A DNA stretch of 64,000 nucleotides from Bremerella volcania (GCF_007748115.1 NZ_CP036289.1:5146001-5210000); one strand, 5' to 3'. Counted from the first letter of the stretch, positions 26,836-34,839 are shown. The notes: a model not told the origin generated them from the letters alone. Numbers and translations: made by a program.

Positions 26836-28371
26836 ATGCTGGCTCAACTACGCACCTACTCGATGGCCGGCATCGATGCGATTCCCGTGGAAGTCGAAGT
26901 CGACGTTTCCCCCACGGCACTTCCCAAAACGGTTCTGGTCGGCCTGCCGGAAGCGGCGGTGAAAGAGAGCGTCCACCGCATCGAACGGGCCATCGTCAAC
27001 TCCGGCTTCTTCTGCCCGCGGGATCGCGTGGTGATCAACCTGGCTCCGGCCGAACTTCCCAAGAACGCCGCTTCGTTCGACTTGCCCATCACGCTGGGCA
27101 TTCTGCTGGGCAGCGGTCAACTCGTCAGCGATCGGCTCAGCGATTACGCCATCGTCGGCGAACTGGCACTCGACGGCAACACGCGTCCCATCCGCGGCAT
27201 TCTTTCCAAGGCAATGGAAACCGAAAAACAGCAGCTGCGGGGCATCATCGTGCCGGCCGAAAATGCCCGGGAGGCGGCCGTCGTGGAAGGGATCGAGGTC
27301 ATCCCGGTCGCCAGCCTGACCGAAGCGGTCGGCTTCCTTTCGGGCCAGCTCGATATCGAACCGGTCCCACCGCAAATCCACGCCTTGCTGGAAGAGCACT
27401 CCACCTACGAAGTCGACTTCGCCGACGTTCGCGGCCAGGAACTCGCCAAACGAGCCGCTACGATCGCCGCGGCCGGGATGCACAATCTTCTGCTCGTCGG
27501 GCCGCCTGGCTCGGGCAAGACGATGGTCGCCAAGCGAGTCCGAACGATCCTGCCCGAACTGACGCCGATTGAATCGGTCGAAACGACCCGCATCTACAGC
27601 GCCACCGGCCGCCTGGCCACCAACCAGCCGCTGCTGGCGACCCGTCCGTTTCGTTCGCCGCATCATACGATCTCCGAGGCTGGCCTCGTCGGAGGCGGCA
27701 GCAACCCGGCCCCTGGCGAGATCAGCCTGTCGCACAACGGCATCCTGTTTCTGGACGAACTGCCGGAGTTCAATCGCCGCACGCTGGAACTGATGCGGCA
27801 GCCGCTGGAAGATCGGCAGGTCACCATCAGCCGGGCCTTGCGTAGCGTCACCTTCCCGGCCGACTTCATGCTGGTCGCGGCGATGAATCCGTGCCCGTGC
27901 GGTTTCCGCAACGACCCCCGTCGCGATTGCCGCTGCACCGTTCCCCAGGTCGAGAAATACGTCGGGAAGATCTCCGGTCCTTTGCTCGACCGGATCGACA
28001 TCCAGATCGAAGTCCCGGCGGTCCCCTACCAGGAACTGGCCAGCCAGACCGATGGCACCAGCAGCACCGAACTGAAGGAGATGGTCATCGCGGCCCGCAA
28101 AATCCAAACCCGCCGTTTCGTCGGTAGCCGCACCCGCTACAACGCCCAAATGAGCAGCCGCGAAGTCCGCAAGTTCTGCCACGTGGAAGAAGAAGGGGCG
28201 ACGCTGATGAAGCAAAGCATCAGCAACTTCGGGCTCAGTGCCAGGGCGTACGATAAGATCTTGCGCCTGGCGAGAACGATCGCCGACTTGGAATCGGCCA
28301 CGGTGATCTCGGCGGATCACGTTTGCGAGGCAATAAACTATCGGATGTTGGATCGGAGTTTGGTGGGGTAG
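26836..28371 (+). CDS. comM: YifB/ComM-family Mg-chelatase-like AAA+ ATPase
   Basis: A 511-aa AAA+ protein of the ComM family, hexameric branch-migration helicases that help integrate donor DNA during natural transformation. The N-terminal Lon-substrate-like domain (MLAQLRTYSMAGIDAIPVEV ... GLPEAAVKESVHRIERA) is complete. The AAA core has Walker A GPPGSGKTMVAK near residue 220 and Walker B ILFLDELPEFNR near 305. The Cys-containing NPCPCGFRNDPRRDC segment lies near 350. The C-terminal helical domain ends in MLDRSLVG. AAGGA lies 7 nt before ATG 26836. The last ~100 bp of the gene are duplicated, in diverged form, at 28962-29063. Confidence 0.94.
   Translation: MLAQLRTYSMAGIDAIPVEVEVDVSPTALPKTVLVGLPEAAVKESVHRIERAIVNSGFFCPRDRVVINLAPAELPKNAASFDLPITLGILLGSGQLVSDRLSDYAIVGELALDGNTRPIRGILSKAMETEKQQLRGIIVPAENAREAAVVEGIEVIPVASLTEAVGFLSGQLDIEPVPPQIHALLEEHSTYEVDFADVRGQELAKRAATIAAAGMHNLLLVGPPGSGKTMVAKRVRTILPELTPIESVETTRIYSATGRLATNQPLLATRPFRSPHHTISEAGLVGGGSNPAPGEISLSHNGILFLDELPEFNRRTLELMRQPLEDRQVTISRALRSVTFPADFMLVAAMNPCPCGFRNDPRRDCRCTVPQVEKYVGKISGPLLDRIDIQIEVPAVPYQELASQTDGTSSTELKEMVIAARKIQTRRFVGSRTRYNAQMSSREVRKFCHVEEEGATLMKQSISNFGLSARAYDKILRLARTIADLESATVISADHVCEAINYRMLDRSLVG
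28270..28371 (+). repeat. Direct repeat copy A: 3' end of comM
   Basis: These 102 bp encode the last 33 residues of ComM and its TAG stop. The same stretch recurs in the same orientation at 28962-29063 with about a dozen mismatches in 99 bp (near 88% identity), most of them C/T transitions. Confidence 0.9.
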
Positions 28372-28422
28372 AACGATCCGACATGTCCCTTGAAACCAAT
28401 CATTCCTAGAGGAAGCCCCGTC

Positions 28423-28905
28423 ATGCCCCAGAAAAAAGCAAGCAACACCAAGAGGACCACACCTCTTGCGGATGTGATCAATGATCGTGTCCTGGGTAAG
28501 CTTGTCTTCTCGACGGCCCTCGACCAGACGGTCGAGTTCCAGGGAAAGGTCAAACTCAGTGGGCGCACGGTCACCATGGATCTTTATACGGACGCCGAGG
28601 GGAAACTTGGTCCCTGCATCCTGCGGGCACGTCGCATCGTCGAGAATTTCCCGGCGATAGAAATCAAAATGCAGAATTACATCGCCAAGAAGATTTTCCC
28701 TTCGTACAACGAAACGTTCCGACCAGGCAAAAAGCCATTCGCCCTCGATCAACTACTTTCCAAACTTAAGCTTCGCTTCGTCACCACGCATCCCGAACCA
28801 AGAGCAACTTTCTGGTTCGAGGCCGGCAACGCATTCGCAGGGCACGGTCTGCAGCTCTTCATGGCCGAAAGAAACCGCATCGTCGATCATGACATGCCGG
28901 GATAA
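28423..28905 (+). CDS. DUF2262-like small protein
   Basis: A 160-aa cytoplasmic protein starting at ATG 28423, with AGAGGAAG about 8 nt upstream. The N-terminus is Lys/Thr-rich (QKKASNTKRTTP). Then come RVLGKLVFSTALDQTVEFQG, a middle section ending AKKIFPSYNETFR, and a C-terminal ATFWFEAGNAFAGHGLQLFM. The order 'D..LG.L.F...L......G.V.L', '..L..L...WN', 'F.FD.GDLFWGH.I.V' is that of DUF2262 proteins, which often occur as accessory, possibly immunity-type genes. The match is by pattern and moderate. It lies between comM and a second copy of the comM 3' end, so it was probably added to this locus. Confidence 0.6.
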   Translation: MPQKKASNTKRTTPLADVINDRVLGKLVFSTALDQTVEFQGKVKLSGRTVTMDLYTDAEGKLGPCILRARRIVENFPAIEIKMQNYIAKKIFPSYNETFRPGKKPFALDQLLSKLKLRFVTTHPEPRATFWFEAGNAFAGHGLQLFMAERNRIVDHDMPG

Positions 28906-28961
28906 GTTTCGTTGGCCAGTTGGACAGAAAAAGAGGGGGACGTGGGGCTCTTCTGTTTCTA

Positions 28962-29063
28962 GCGAGAACGATTGTTGATTTGGAATCGGCCACGGTGATT
29001 TTGGCGGATCATGTTTGCGAAGCGATTAACGATTGGATGTTGGATCGGAGTTTGGTGGGGTGA
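28962..29063 (+). pseudogene. Diverged remnant of the comM 3' end (direct repeat copy B)
   Basis: This stretch translates in one frame to ARTIVDLESATVILADHVC followed by EAINDWMLDRSLVG and TGA, matching the ComM C-terminus (ARTIADLESATVISADHVC, EAINYRMLDRSLVG) residue for residue except for four changes. Weak similarity continues a few codons upstream (LFLAR versus LRLAR) and then stops. There is no start codon and no upstream comM sequence, so it is a remnant. Together with copy A it brackets the DUF2262-like gene. Confidence 0.85.
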
Positions 29064-29332
29064 GATGGGACACTCTGTTCGCTATAATGAATCGCCGGTG
29101 TCACGGTCAATGTTATTGATGTCTGCGCCCTAAATCGAATGCCTCTGCCAGCCATTTTGCCACGAATTCCGGGACTTCCCTTGGTCGCCCCTATCGGATT
29201 GGATGCGCAGACGTCAATAGATTGTTTCTGCTGGTCTCACAGGCCCTTTCATGGCTTCGACACTTTTCGACTGACAGTGCATACCACATAGGTTTGTCGC
29301 ACCTCTTAAATATACCTTCGTTCGCCACAAAA
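29064..29332. other. Spacer between comM remnant and the AT-rich membrane gene
   Basis: No gene or strong hairpin was seen. Base composition shifts toward AT from about 29280 onward. The upstream frame of the next gene can be extended to a TTG at 29222, but the stretch before 29333 has no coding character. Confidence 0.5.
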
Positions 29333-30094
29333 ATGGAACAGATACTAGAACAATACGGTACGTTAATCACCATTTTCAGTATGGCAGTAACCGTCATCAC
29401 ATCACTAACAGCGATCTACCTTTGGTTCAATCCCAGCAAAGCAAGAAAACGGCTGTTTGTTACATCTAGACATCTCAACTTGATCCACGAGAAGTCCGAT
29501 TCATTTCCTGACATCTCAATATCGTTCAAGGGTATTGGCGAAACGCTACAGAATGTCTCCGTCACCACATTCTGGATTTGGTGCCAGAATTCCGATATCA
29601 CAAAAGCGGATTTCGCAAAAAATGGTAGCCTAAAAATACAGGCAGAAGAAGACGCTGAAATCCTCTCGTGTAGCGTCATTAGACAAAGCCATGAGGGGAA
29701 CGCAGTTTGTGTCCAACGATCTCAGGATCGGAAGCAGATAAGCGTTAGCTTTGACCATCTTAACGAAAACGAGGGTGCGGAAATCCGAGTGTTTCATACG
29801 GCGAGAAGCAATGGTCTTCTAAACGCAACGGGAAAGATTCGAGGCGGAGAAATTGTTCAAGCACCTAATAGTCTTCGGCGAAAGCACTACGTTGTACCGA
29901 GTATCATAACAATACCTTTAATATTAATATCTCTCGCCATTCCATTTGCTAGATATTTAGACCAAAACGAAACTGTCAAACAGGTAGCTGAAATATTTCT
30001 ATACGCATTCGTTGGTCTACAATGGCTTGTTTGGGGAACACTAATTATTCGAATATACCTTAGTCCGGTAATCCCCACGGCGATTGCGCCATGA
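29333..30094 (+). CDS. Membrane protein with C-terminus replaced by IS insertion
   Basis: A 253-aa protein of unknown function from ATG 29333 (MEQILEQYGTLITIF). One membrane helix lies near residues 9-30 (LITIFSMAVTVITSLTAIYL) and two near the C-terminus (VVPSIITIPLILISLAIPF; FLYAFVGLQWLVWGTLIIRI). A soluble ~150-residue domain between them has a beta-rich look. Codon use is markedly AT-rich (many ATA, TTA, AAA), unlike the neighbours, which suggests recent transfer. An ISAs1-type element has inserted at 30076. The last six residues (PTAIAP) and the stop are IS-encoded. Without the IS the frame reads on through 31345-31408 to give a 268-aa protein ending DDVIQLIARR. Whether the truncated form works is unknown. 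Confidence 0.7.
   Translation: MEQILEQYGTLITIFSMAVTVITSLTAIYLWFNPSKARKRLFVTSRHLNLIHEKSDSFPDISISFKGIGETLQNVSVTTFWIWCQNSDITKADFAKNGSLKIQAEEDAEILSCSVIRQSHEGNAVCVQRSQDRKQISVSFDHLNENEGAEIRVFHTARSNGLLNATGKIRGGEIVQAPNSLRRKHYVVPSIITIPLILISLAIPFARYLDQNETVKQVAEIFLYAFVGLQWLVWGTLIIRIYLSPVIPTAIAP
30066..30075 (+). repeat. Target-site duplication, left copy
   Basis: CGGTAATCCC immediately outside the left end of the IS, identical to 31335-31344. The 10-bp length fits the 8-10 bp duplications known for ISAs1-family elements. Confidence 0.9.
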
Positions 30095-31334
30095 TGGGTT
30101 ATCTGCGACACTGAGGCAATGGCGGTCAGGCGATTTTGTGACGGAGGTTGTCGCGGCCTGATCCGGTGTTCTCAGGTGCCTTTCTCATGTCGTCACGTTC
30201 GCCTGTTTCCCTTCAAGAGTGCTTTGCCGATCTGACCGATCCGCGGACTCGCAAGGTGACTTATCCGTTAACGAATATCGTGACCATCGCGCTGTGTGCG
30301 GTGATGAGTGGGGCGGATGATTTTGTGGCTATCGCCGACTGGGCCGAGATGAAGAAGGAGTGGCTGGGTAAGTTCCTTGATTTGAGTTCCGGCATCCCTT
30401 CGCACGATCGCTTTAATGCGATCTTGGCTTCGCTGAATCCGGCTGAGTTTGAGAAGTGTTTGCTGACTTGGATCACCGCCTTACACGAAATCACCGACGG
30501 GCAGATCATCGCGATTGACGGCAAGACGCTGCGGCGGAGTTTCGACAAGGCCAGCAGCAAGGCGGCCATTCACATGGTCAGTGCCTGGGCGACTGCCAAT
30601 CATGTGAGTCTCGGCCAGGTAGTAACCGACGCGAAGAGCAACGAGATCACCGCCATTCCCAAACTGCTTGAAATCGTCGAGGTTTCCGGCAGTTTAGTGA
30701 CGATTGACGCTCAAGGTTGCCAACAGGACATCGCTCAGAAGATCGTCGACCAGGGAGCCGATTATTGCCTGGCCGTGAAGCGCAATCAGCCGACCCTCCA
30801 CGATTCGATCGAAGATTTTTTTGTCGCGCAGCAGGAAAGCAATTTCAAGCGAGCCAAAGTACACCGTCACGAAACGCACGAGAAAGGGCATGGTCGCGAG
30901 GAGTCGCGTTCCTATTATATCTGCCCTGTGAACGACGAGATCATCACACGAGATCGTTGGTCGAACTTGAGGGCGATCGGGATGACGATCAATATCGTGA
31001 AGCAAGGCGGGAACGAGACGAGCGAGGTGCGATACTATATCCTGAGCAAGTACCTTTCCGGCAAGCGTTTCGCCGAGGCCGTTCGCGGTCATTGGGGCAT
31101 TGAAAACAGCCTGCACTGGCAACTGGACGTGACGTTCGGTGAAGATCAATCTCGCATCCGCAAAGGGCACGCCGACGCCAACTTTAGCCTGCTACGAAGG
31201 ACGAGCCTGAGCCTGCTGAAGAACAACAAGACAGCCAAGGTCGGCGTGAAGAACAAACGATTAAAATGCGGCTGGGGCGATGACTACCGCATGGAAGTCC
31301 TGCTGGGACGGTGAGTTATGGTGCAATCGCCGTG
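30076..31334 (+). mobile_element. Complete ISAs1-family insertion sequence (1259 bp)
   Basis: The ends are imperfect terminal inverted repeats: left CACGGCGATTGCGCCATG (30076-30093), right, read outward-in on the minus strand, CACGGCGATTGCACCATA (31334-31317), with 2 mismatches in 18. Ten-bp direct repeats CGGTAATCCC flank both ends. One transposase gene fills the element. Because the duplication is perfect and the transposase is intact, the insertion looks recent. It disrupts the 3' end of the AT-rich membrane-protein gene. Confidence 0.93.
30187..31314 (+). CDS. ISAs1-family DDE transposase
   Basis: A 375-aa transposase. The N-terminal DUF4372/H_repeat-like region (CFADLTDPRTRKVTYPL, VMSGADDFVAIADWAE) is followed by the DDE core. 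The first Asp is in IIAIDGKTLRRS near residue 112, the second in LVTIDAQGCQ near 175, and the Glu in HWGIENSLHWQLDVTF near 310. FGEDQSRIRKGHADANFSLL completes the family signature. The start at ATG 30187 (MSSRSPVSLQE) gives the standard length for ISAs1 proteins; an upstream GTG in the same frame would begin inside the IS leader. No frameshift or internal stop is present, so the element should be mobile-competent. Confidence 0.95.
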   Translation: MSSRSPVSLQECFADLTDPRTRKVTYPLTNIVTIALCAVMSGADDFVAIADWAEMKKEWLGKFLDLSSGIPSHDRFNAILASLNPAEFEKCLLTWITALHEITDGQIIAIDGKTLRRSFDKASSKAAIHMVSAWATANHVSLGQVVTDAKSNEITAIPKLLEIVEVSGSLVTIDAQGCQQDIAQKIVDQGADYCLAVKRNQPTLHDSIEDFFVAQQESNFKRAKVHRHETHEKGHGREESRSYYICPVNDEIITRDRWSNLRAIGMTINIVKQGGNETSEVRYYILSKYLSGKRFAEAVRGHWGIENSLHWQLDVTFGEDQSRIRKGHADANFSLLRRTSLSLLKNNKTAKVGVKNKRLKCGWGDDYRMEVLLGR

Positions 31335-31344
31335 CGGTAATCCC
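31335..31344 (+). repeat. Target-site duplication, right copy
   Basis: CGGTAATCCC directly after the right IS end, matching 30066-30075. Joining the two flanks at this site restores the open frame of the interrupted gene. Confidence 0.9.
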
Positions 31345-31408
31345 TAAGGCGATTCAATCTAATGATGATCACCTGGACGATGTCATCCAATTAATCGCCC
31401 GTCGATAA
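31345..31408 (+). pseudogene. Severed 3' end of the membrane-protein gene
   Basis: If the IS and one copy of the duplication are removed, the frame of the 29333 gene runs from GTA-ATC-CCT-AAG through here to TAA at 31406-31408. That adds PKAIQSNDDHLDDVIQLIARR in place of the IS-encoded PTAIAP. The acidic/amphipathic tail was therefore lost from the current product. Confidence 0.85.
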
Positions 31409-31526
31409 CCATCTTGCTTTTAGGTGACATCCCCTAAGCCAACAACAATCTGAAGGAGAAAGAAAAGAGAAGGGGAGATTATTCCGGCGAAGAGTTTCAT
31501 ATGCCCGTTTTCCGTAGGCCTCCCCC

Positions 31527-32168
31527 CTACTCCCCCAAAACACGCAGCTCAATCTTCCGAATCTCCGCCGAACTCTGCCAAGCCGCAAAACCCATCGGGT
31601 GCGATAGGTCCACCTCGTTCCGCGTCGAGATCTTCTTCCCCTCAATCTTCGCGTCGATCACCTTTTTTTCGTCGATCCAGGCTTCGATTTTTTTATCGGT
31701 CACGCGGACTTTGAATTGGTACCACTGGTCGTCTTTGAAGGCGATGTAGGTAGTCGTTTCGTTTTCCGAGGCGTCTTCGCCGTTGATGTTGCTCAGGCCG
31801 ACGACTGCTCCGCCCCAGCCGCCGGGGATGAAGCTGCAGTGGCTGTCTTTCACGGGGAACGTGGCGGCGGCGAAGAAGTCGATGCCCATCGTGCGCCGGG
31901 CTTCCCAGGTCAGCTCGTAATTGGTTTTCGGGAAGTCATCACGCTTGTAGGTAATGCCGGTCAGCATCGCCCCTTGCCCCATGGTGATCACGCCGTCTTT
32001 GACCTCAACGGCCCCTTCCCCGCCGAACTGCGGGACCTCGAAGTGCTCGAGGCTCTTGCCATCGAACAGAGACTTGGTCTTCGGCTTCTCTGGGGCTTCC
32101 TCGGCCAAAATCGGCAGGGCCAACAGAAGGAGAGCCAACAGGGCGAGAGCGGGGGTGATGGTGCGCAT
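31527..32168 (-). CDS. Exported DUF1080 (3-keto-disaccharide hydrolase-like) protein
   Basis: A 213-aa secreted protein with a clear signal peptide (ALALLALLLLALPILA, cleavage near AEEA). The single domain is the concanavalin-like DUF1080 fold: SLFDGKSLEHFEVP at the start, then VITMGQGAMLTG, YELTWEARRTMGIDFF, SFIPGGWGGAVVGLSN, and the C-terminal FAAWQSSAEIRKIEL. Members act on carbohydrates and some are 3-keto-glycoside hydrolases; planctomycetes carry many paralogues. The ATG at 32168 is chosen because the frame upstream adds an Arg/Thr-rich stretch before the signal. Confidence 0.9.
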   Translation of the reverse strand: MRTITPALALLALLLLALPILAEEAPEKPKTKSLFDGKSLEHFEVPQFGGEGAVEVKDGVITMGQGAMLTGITYKRDDFPKTNYELTWEARRTMGIDFFAAATFPVKDSHCSFIPGGWGGAVVGLSNINGEDASENETTTYIAFKDDQWYQFKVRVTDKKIEAWIDEKKVIDAKIEGKKISTRNEVDLSHPMGFAAWQSSAEIRKIELRVLGE

Positions 32169-32264
32169 GGCGTGGGTTACTTGGGTGGCGATGGTTGATC
32201 GAAACGGTTTTCGCGTCCGCACCGCGGACCCTATTAGGGTACCAAGCCGCTCACGCCGATTCCA

Positions 32265-33221
32265 TTAGCCGTGCCAGCTGCGGAACCAATCGACGTATTC
32301 CTGGATGCCGTCCTCGATCAGCACCTTCGGGCCGTATCCCAGCAGCTTCTCTGCTTTTTCGAGGTTGGCGTAGGTGATCGGCAGGTCCTCAGGCCGCTCG
32401 GGCTGATAGTCGATGACGGCCTTCTTGCCGAACGACTTTTCGAGAAGCTCGATCAGGCGCCGCATCTCGATCGGGTCGCTGTGCCCCAGGTTAATCTCTT
32501 GCCCCACGACCCCTTCCGCCGTGAGTGCGACAATCAAACCTTGGCAGATGTCGCTTACGTGGGTGAAGTCGCGGCGGATGCTGCCGTCGCCGAACAAGGG
32601 AATCGGGGTCCCTTCGTGGACGGCCTTGGCGAAAATGGTCAGGGCCAGGTCAGGCCGCAGCCGCGGTCCATACACGCTGAACGGACGCAGGCACGCCGCC
32701 GGCACGCCGTGCAGCTGATGATAGGTCAGGCACAACAGTTCGGCGGCCCGCTTCGTGGCGCCGTACGGACTGGCCGGAATCCCTAGCGGGGCATCTTCCC
32801 GAAACGGAACGCCAGCCCCTTTGCCATATACGGTGGAAGACGACGCCAGCAGAAACCGCTTCACCGGATGATGCCGGGCAGCTTCCAAGAGACTCAAGGT
32901 CCCGGCGACGTTGGCTTGCTGGTACATCTCAGGCTTCTGCACGCTGATCCGCACGCCAGCCATCGCGCCCAGGTGGACCACCTGATCGATATCGTGCTCG
33001 TCGAACAGCCGCTTCATCGCGGCCGAGTCGCAGAAGTCCCCTTCGATCAGGGTTACGCGCGGCTCGTTGGCCACCGGCTTCACGTTTTCTCGCTTTAGCG
33101 CCGGATCGTAGTAGTCGTTGAAGTTGTCGATCGTGACGAGCTTGGCGTCCGACTGCTTCAGAAGGATCTGCGTCAGGTGACTACCAATGAAACCGGCTCC
33201 GCCGGTAATAAGAATGGCCAT
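32265..33221 (-). CDS. NAD-dependent nucleotide-sugar epimerase (UDP-glucuronate 4-epimerase-like)
   Basis: A 318-aa short-chain dehydrogenase of the extended type. The N-terminal NAD loop ILITGGAGFIGSHLTQ is complete. The active-site Ser/Thr and Tyr-x-x-x-Lys are in LLASSSTVYGKG near residue 125 and ASPYGATKRAAE near 150. The C-terminal half has RPFSVYGPRLRPDLAL and the substrate-binding IRRDFTHVSDICQG. This order is that of GalE/UDP-glucuronate 4-epimerases, which supply sugars for envelope polysaccharide. The exact sugar cannot be read from the sequence. Confidence 0.9.
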   Translation of the reverse strand: MAILITGGAGFIGSHLTQILLKQSDAKLVTIDNFNDYYDPALKRENVKPVANEPRVTLIEGDFCDSAAMKRLFDEHDIDQVVHLGAMAGVRISVQKPEMYQQANVAGTLSLLEAARHHPVKRFLLASSSTVYGKGAGVPFREDAPLGIPASPYGATKRAAELLCLTYHQLHGVPAACLRPFSVYGPRLRPDLALTIFAKAVHEGTPIPLFGDGSIRRDFTHVSDICQGLIVALTAEGVVGQEINLGHSDPIEMRRLIELLEKSFGKKAVIDYQPERPEDLPITYANLEKAEKLLGYGPKVLIEDGIQEYVDWFRSWHG

Positions 33222-33390
33222 GCGCTAGTTGGGGGTTGTGCGTACGAACAGGAAAATTGCCCAGAACCTATAATCGCTACAAACGATACTCAATTCGGGG
33301 CGATTCTCGCAAGACACAACGTGGTTGTGGGTGCCTGAGGCGTCGATTAGTCTGAAGACTCCTTGTTTCCATCCGCCGGGAAAGCATTTG

Positions 33391-33798
33391 ATGTCGCTGC
33401 GAAAAGTGCCCCTGATAGCCACACTCGTCCTGTTTGGACTATGGGCGATCGCTTTCACGGCAACGCACTGGCCGATGGAGCCGGATAACGATCCCTTGTT
33501 TCCGCACGTCGATAAGTTCGTCCATGCAGGCATCTACGCCATTCTGGCCATCACGGCCCTCTTCGCGGCGACGGCCTGGAACTATCGCTGGTCGCTTCTG
33601 CTGGCAGTCACCGTCGCCCTGGCCCTGGTGGGGGTAGGCATGTTCGACGAGTTGACCCAGTTGTTCGTCGCTGGTCGAACGGCCGACCCGCTGGATCTTG
33701 TGGCCGACACGTTTGGGGCGGTCGTGGGGATCTCGCTGTATGGCTTGGTGCGAGGCGGTCGTGGGAGTGAGGAACTTTCTGCTAGCGAGTCCCCCTGA
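33391..33798 (+). CDS. VanZ-like membrane protein
   Basis: A 135-aa protein with about four membrane helices (PLIATLVLFGLWAIAFTATHW; IYAILAITALFAAT; LLAVTVALALVGVGMFDELTQLF; LVADTFGAVVGISLYGLV). The pattern 'D K.. H...Y..L', 'DE..Q.F...R..D..D...D..G...G' (VDKFVHAGIY, FDELTQLFVAGRTADPLDL) is the VanZ family. Its biochemical role is unknown outside teicoplanin resistance. ATG 33391 has GGGAAAG upstream. The next gene begins 18 bp after its stop, so they may be co-transcribed. Confidence 0.85.
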   Translation: MSLRKVPLIATLVLFGLWAIAFTATHWPMEPDNDPLFPHVDKFVHAGIYAILAITALFAATAWNYRWSLLLAVTVALALVGVGMFDELTQLFVAGRTADPLDLVADTFGAVVGISLYGLVRGGRGSEELSASESP

Positions 33799-33816
33799 AG
33801 CTAGAGTCTGCCCCGG

Positions 33817-34839
33817 ATGGCCCACCTTGATCTTAGCGAAGTTGCTGACGCGTTCGCCGCGGGAATTCCCAGCATCATCGGCCAGGTCGATCAGCTGGTG
33901 CGTGCGATCCCGCCTGGCTCGGTGACCACCTATGGCGACCTGGCGAAATCACTGGGCGATTCGGCCGCGAGCCGCTGGGTGGCGACCTATCTGCTTGATC
34001 CGGCCTGCGGCGTGGCCGATCTCTCGCATCGTGTCGTGCGATCGACCGGGGAAATTGGTCTGCACTGCTCTGGCAGCAGCGAAACGAAGACGCAGCTGCT
34101 GCGTGGCGAAGGGGTGGTGATCAACCGCGGCACTATCGACCTGGAAACGCACCGTCTCCAATTGCCGCCGATGGTTGCGTCCCTCTCGAAGCTAAAAGCC
34201 TGGCAGCGTGATTTTGCTTGCCCGGGAGAACAGGCGTTCCACCTTTCTAACGTCAAATCGATCGGTGGGATCGACGTCTCGTATGGGAAGGAGCAAGCCA
34301 TATCGGCCTGTGCTCGTATGCAGGCCGACGGGCAAACGAAGATCGGTACGCACACTTGTACTGGCGAAGCGAAGTTCCCCTATATCACCGGCTACCTGGC
34401 GTTTCGCGAGATCCCTCTGCATCTGCATCTGTTGGCGGAAATGCAGGCCGCCGGCAAGTTGCCAGACGTGCTGCTGGTCGATGGCAACGGGCGGCTGCAT
34501 CCGCGACGGATGGGAATCGCGACGATGTTGGGGGGACTCACCGGCATCCCGACGATAGGGGTGGCCAAGAAGCTTATTTGCGGCGTCGTCCAGGCTCCGG
34601 AGCTGAAAGTTGGCAAGTGGGAACCGATTATCGCTTCTCAAGATGCGCCTGACGAGATCCTCGGTTACGCCATCATGCCGCACACCAAGACGAAGCACCC
34701 GATCTACGTTTCGCGCGGCTTTGGTATCGATGACACGTCGATGAAAGAGGTCGTCGATCGCTGCCTGGCAGGGCATCGCTTGCCGGAGCCGATCTATTGG
34801 GCCGATCGCGAAAGCCGCCAGCTTGCTAGCACGCGGTAA
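33817..34839 (+). CDS. Alkyltransferase-like / endonuclease V fusion protein
   Basis: A 340-aa fusion of two DNA-repair domains. Residues ~18-115 match the C-terminal DNA-binding domain of O6-alkylguanine-DNA alkyltransferase (IPPGSVTTYGDLAKSLGDSAASR, LSHRVVRSTGEIG, LLRGEGV). The acceptor motif PCHRV reads LSHRV here, so the alkyl-accepting Cys is Ser, as in catalytically dead ATL-type proteins. Residues ~125-340 are endonuclease V, which nicks DNA or RNA at inosine. Its acidic site residues are in IGGIDVSYG (Asp), YLAFREIP (Glu) and LLVDGNGRLHPRR (Asp, His), with the Lys in IGVAKKLICG. The nuclease should be active, with the ATL domain perhaps targeting lesions. Confidence 0.9.
   Translation: MAHLDLSEVADAFAAGIPSIIGQVDQLVRAIPPGSVTTYGDLAKSLGDSAASRWVATYLLDPACGVADLSHRVVRSTGEIGLHCSGSSETKTQLLRGEGVVINRGTIDLETHRLQLPPMVASLSKLKAWQRDFACPGEQAFHLSNVKSIGGIDVSYGKEQAISACARMQADGQTKIGTHTCTGEAKFPYITGYLAFREIPLHLHLLAEMQAAGKLPDVLLVDGNGRLHPRRMGIATMLGGLTGIPTIGVAKKLICGVVQAPELKVGKWEPIIASQDAPDEILGYAIMPHTKTKHPIYVSRGFGIDDTSMKEVVDRCLAGHRLPEPIYWADRESRQLASTR

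Noticed and set aside
26848-28752. A 634-codon open frame antisense to comM
   Set aside because: It mirrors the codon structure of comM, has no domain or ribosome site, and is a product of high GC at third positions. comM on the plus strand is unmistakable.
28423-29063. Integrative element using comM as attachment site
   Set aside because: The duplicated gene tail is like an attachment-site scar, but there is no integrase or phage gene between the copies, and the copies differ by about 12%, too much for a recent site-specific integration.
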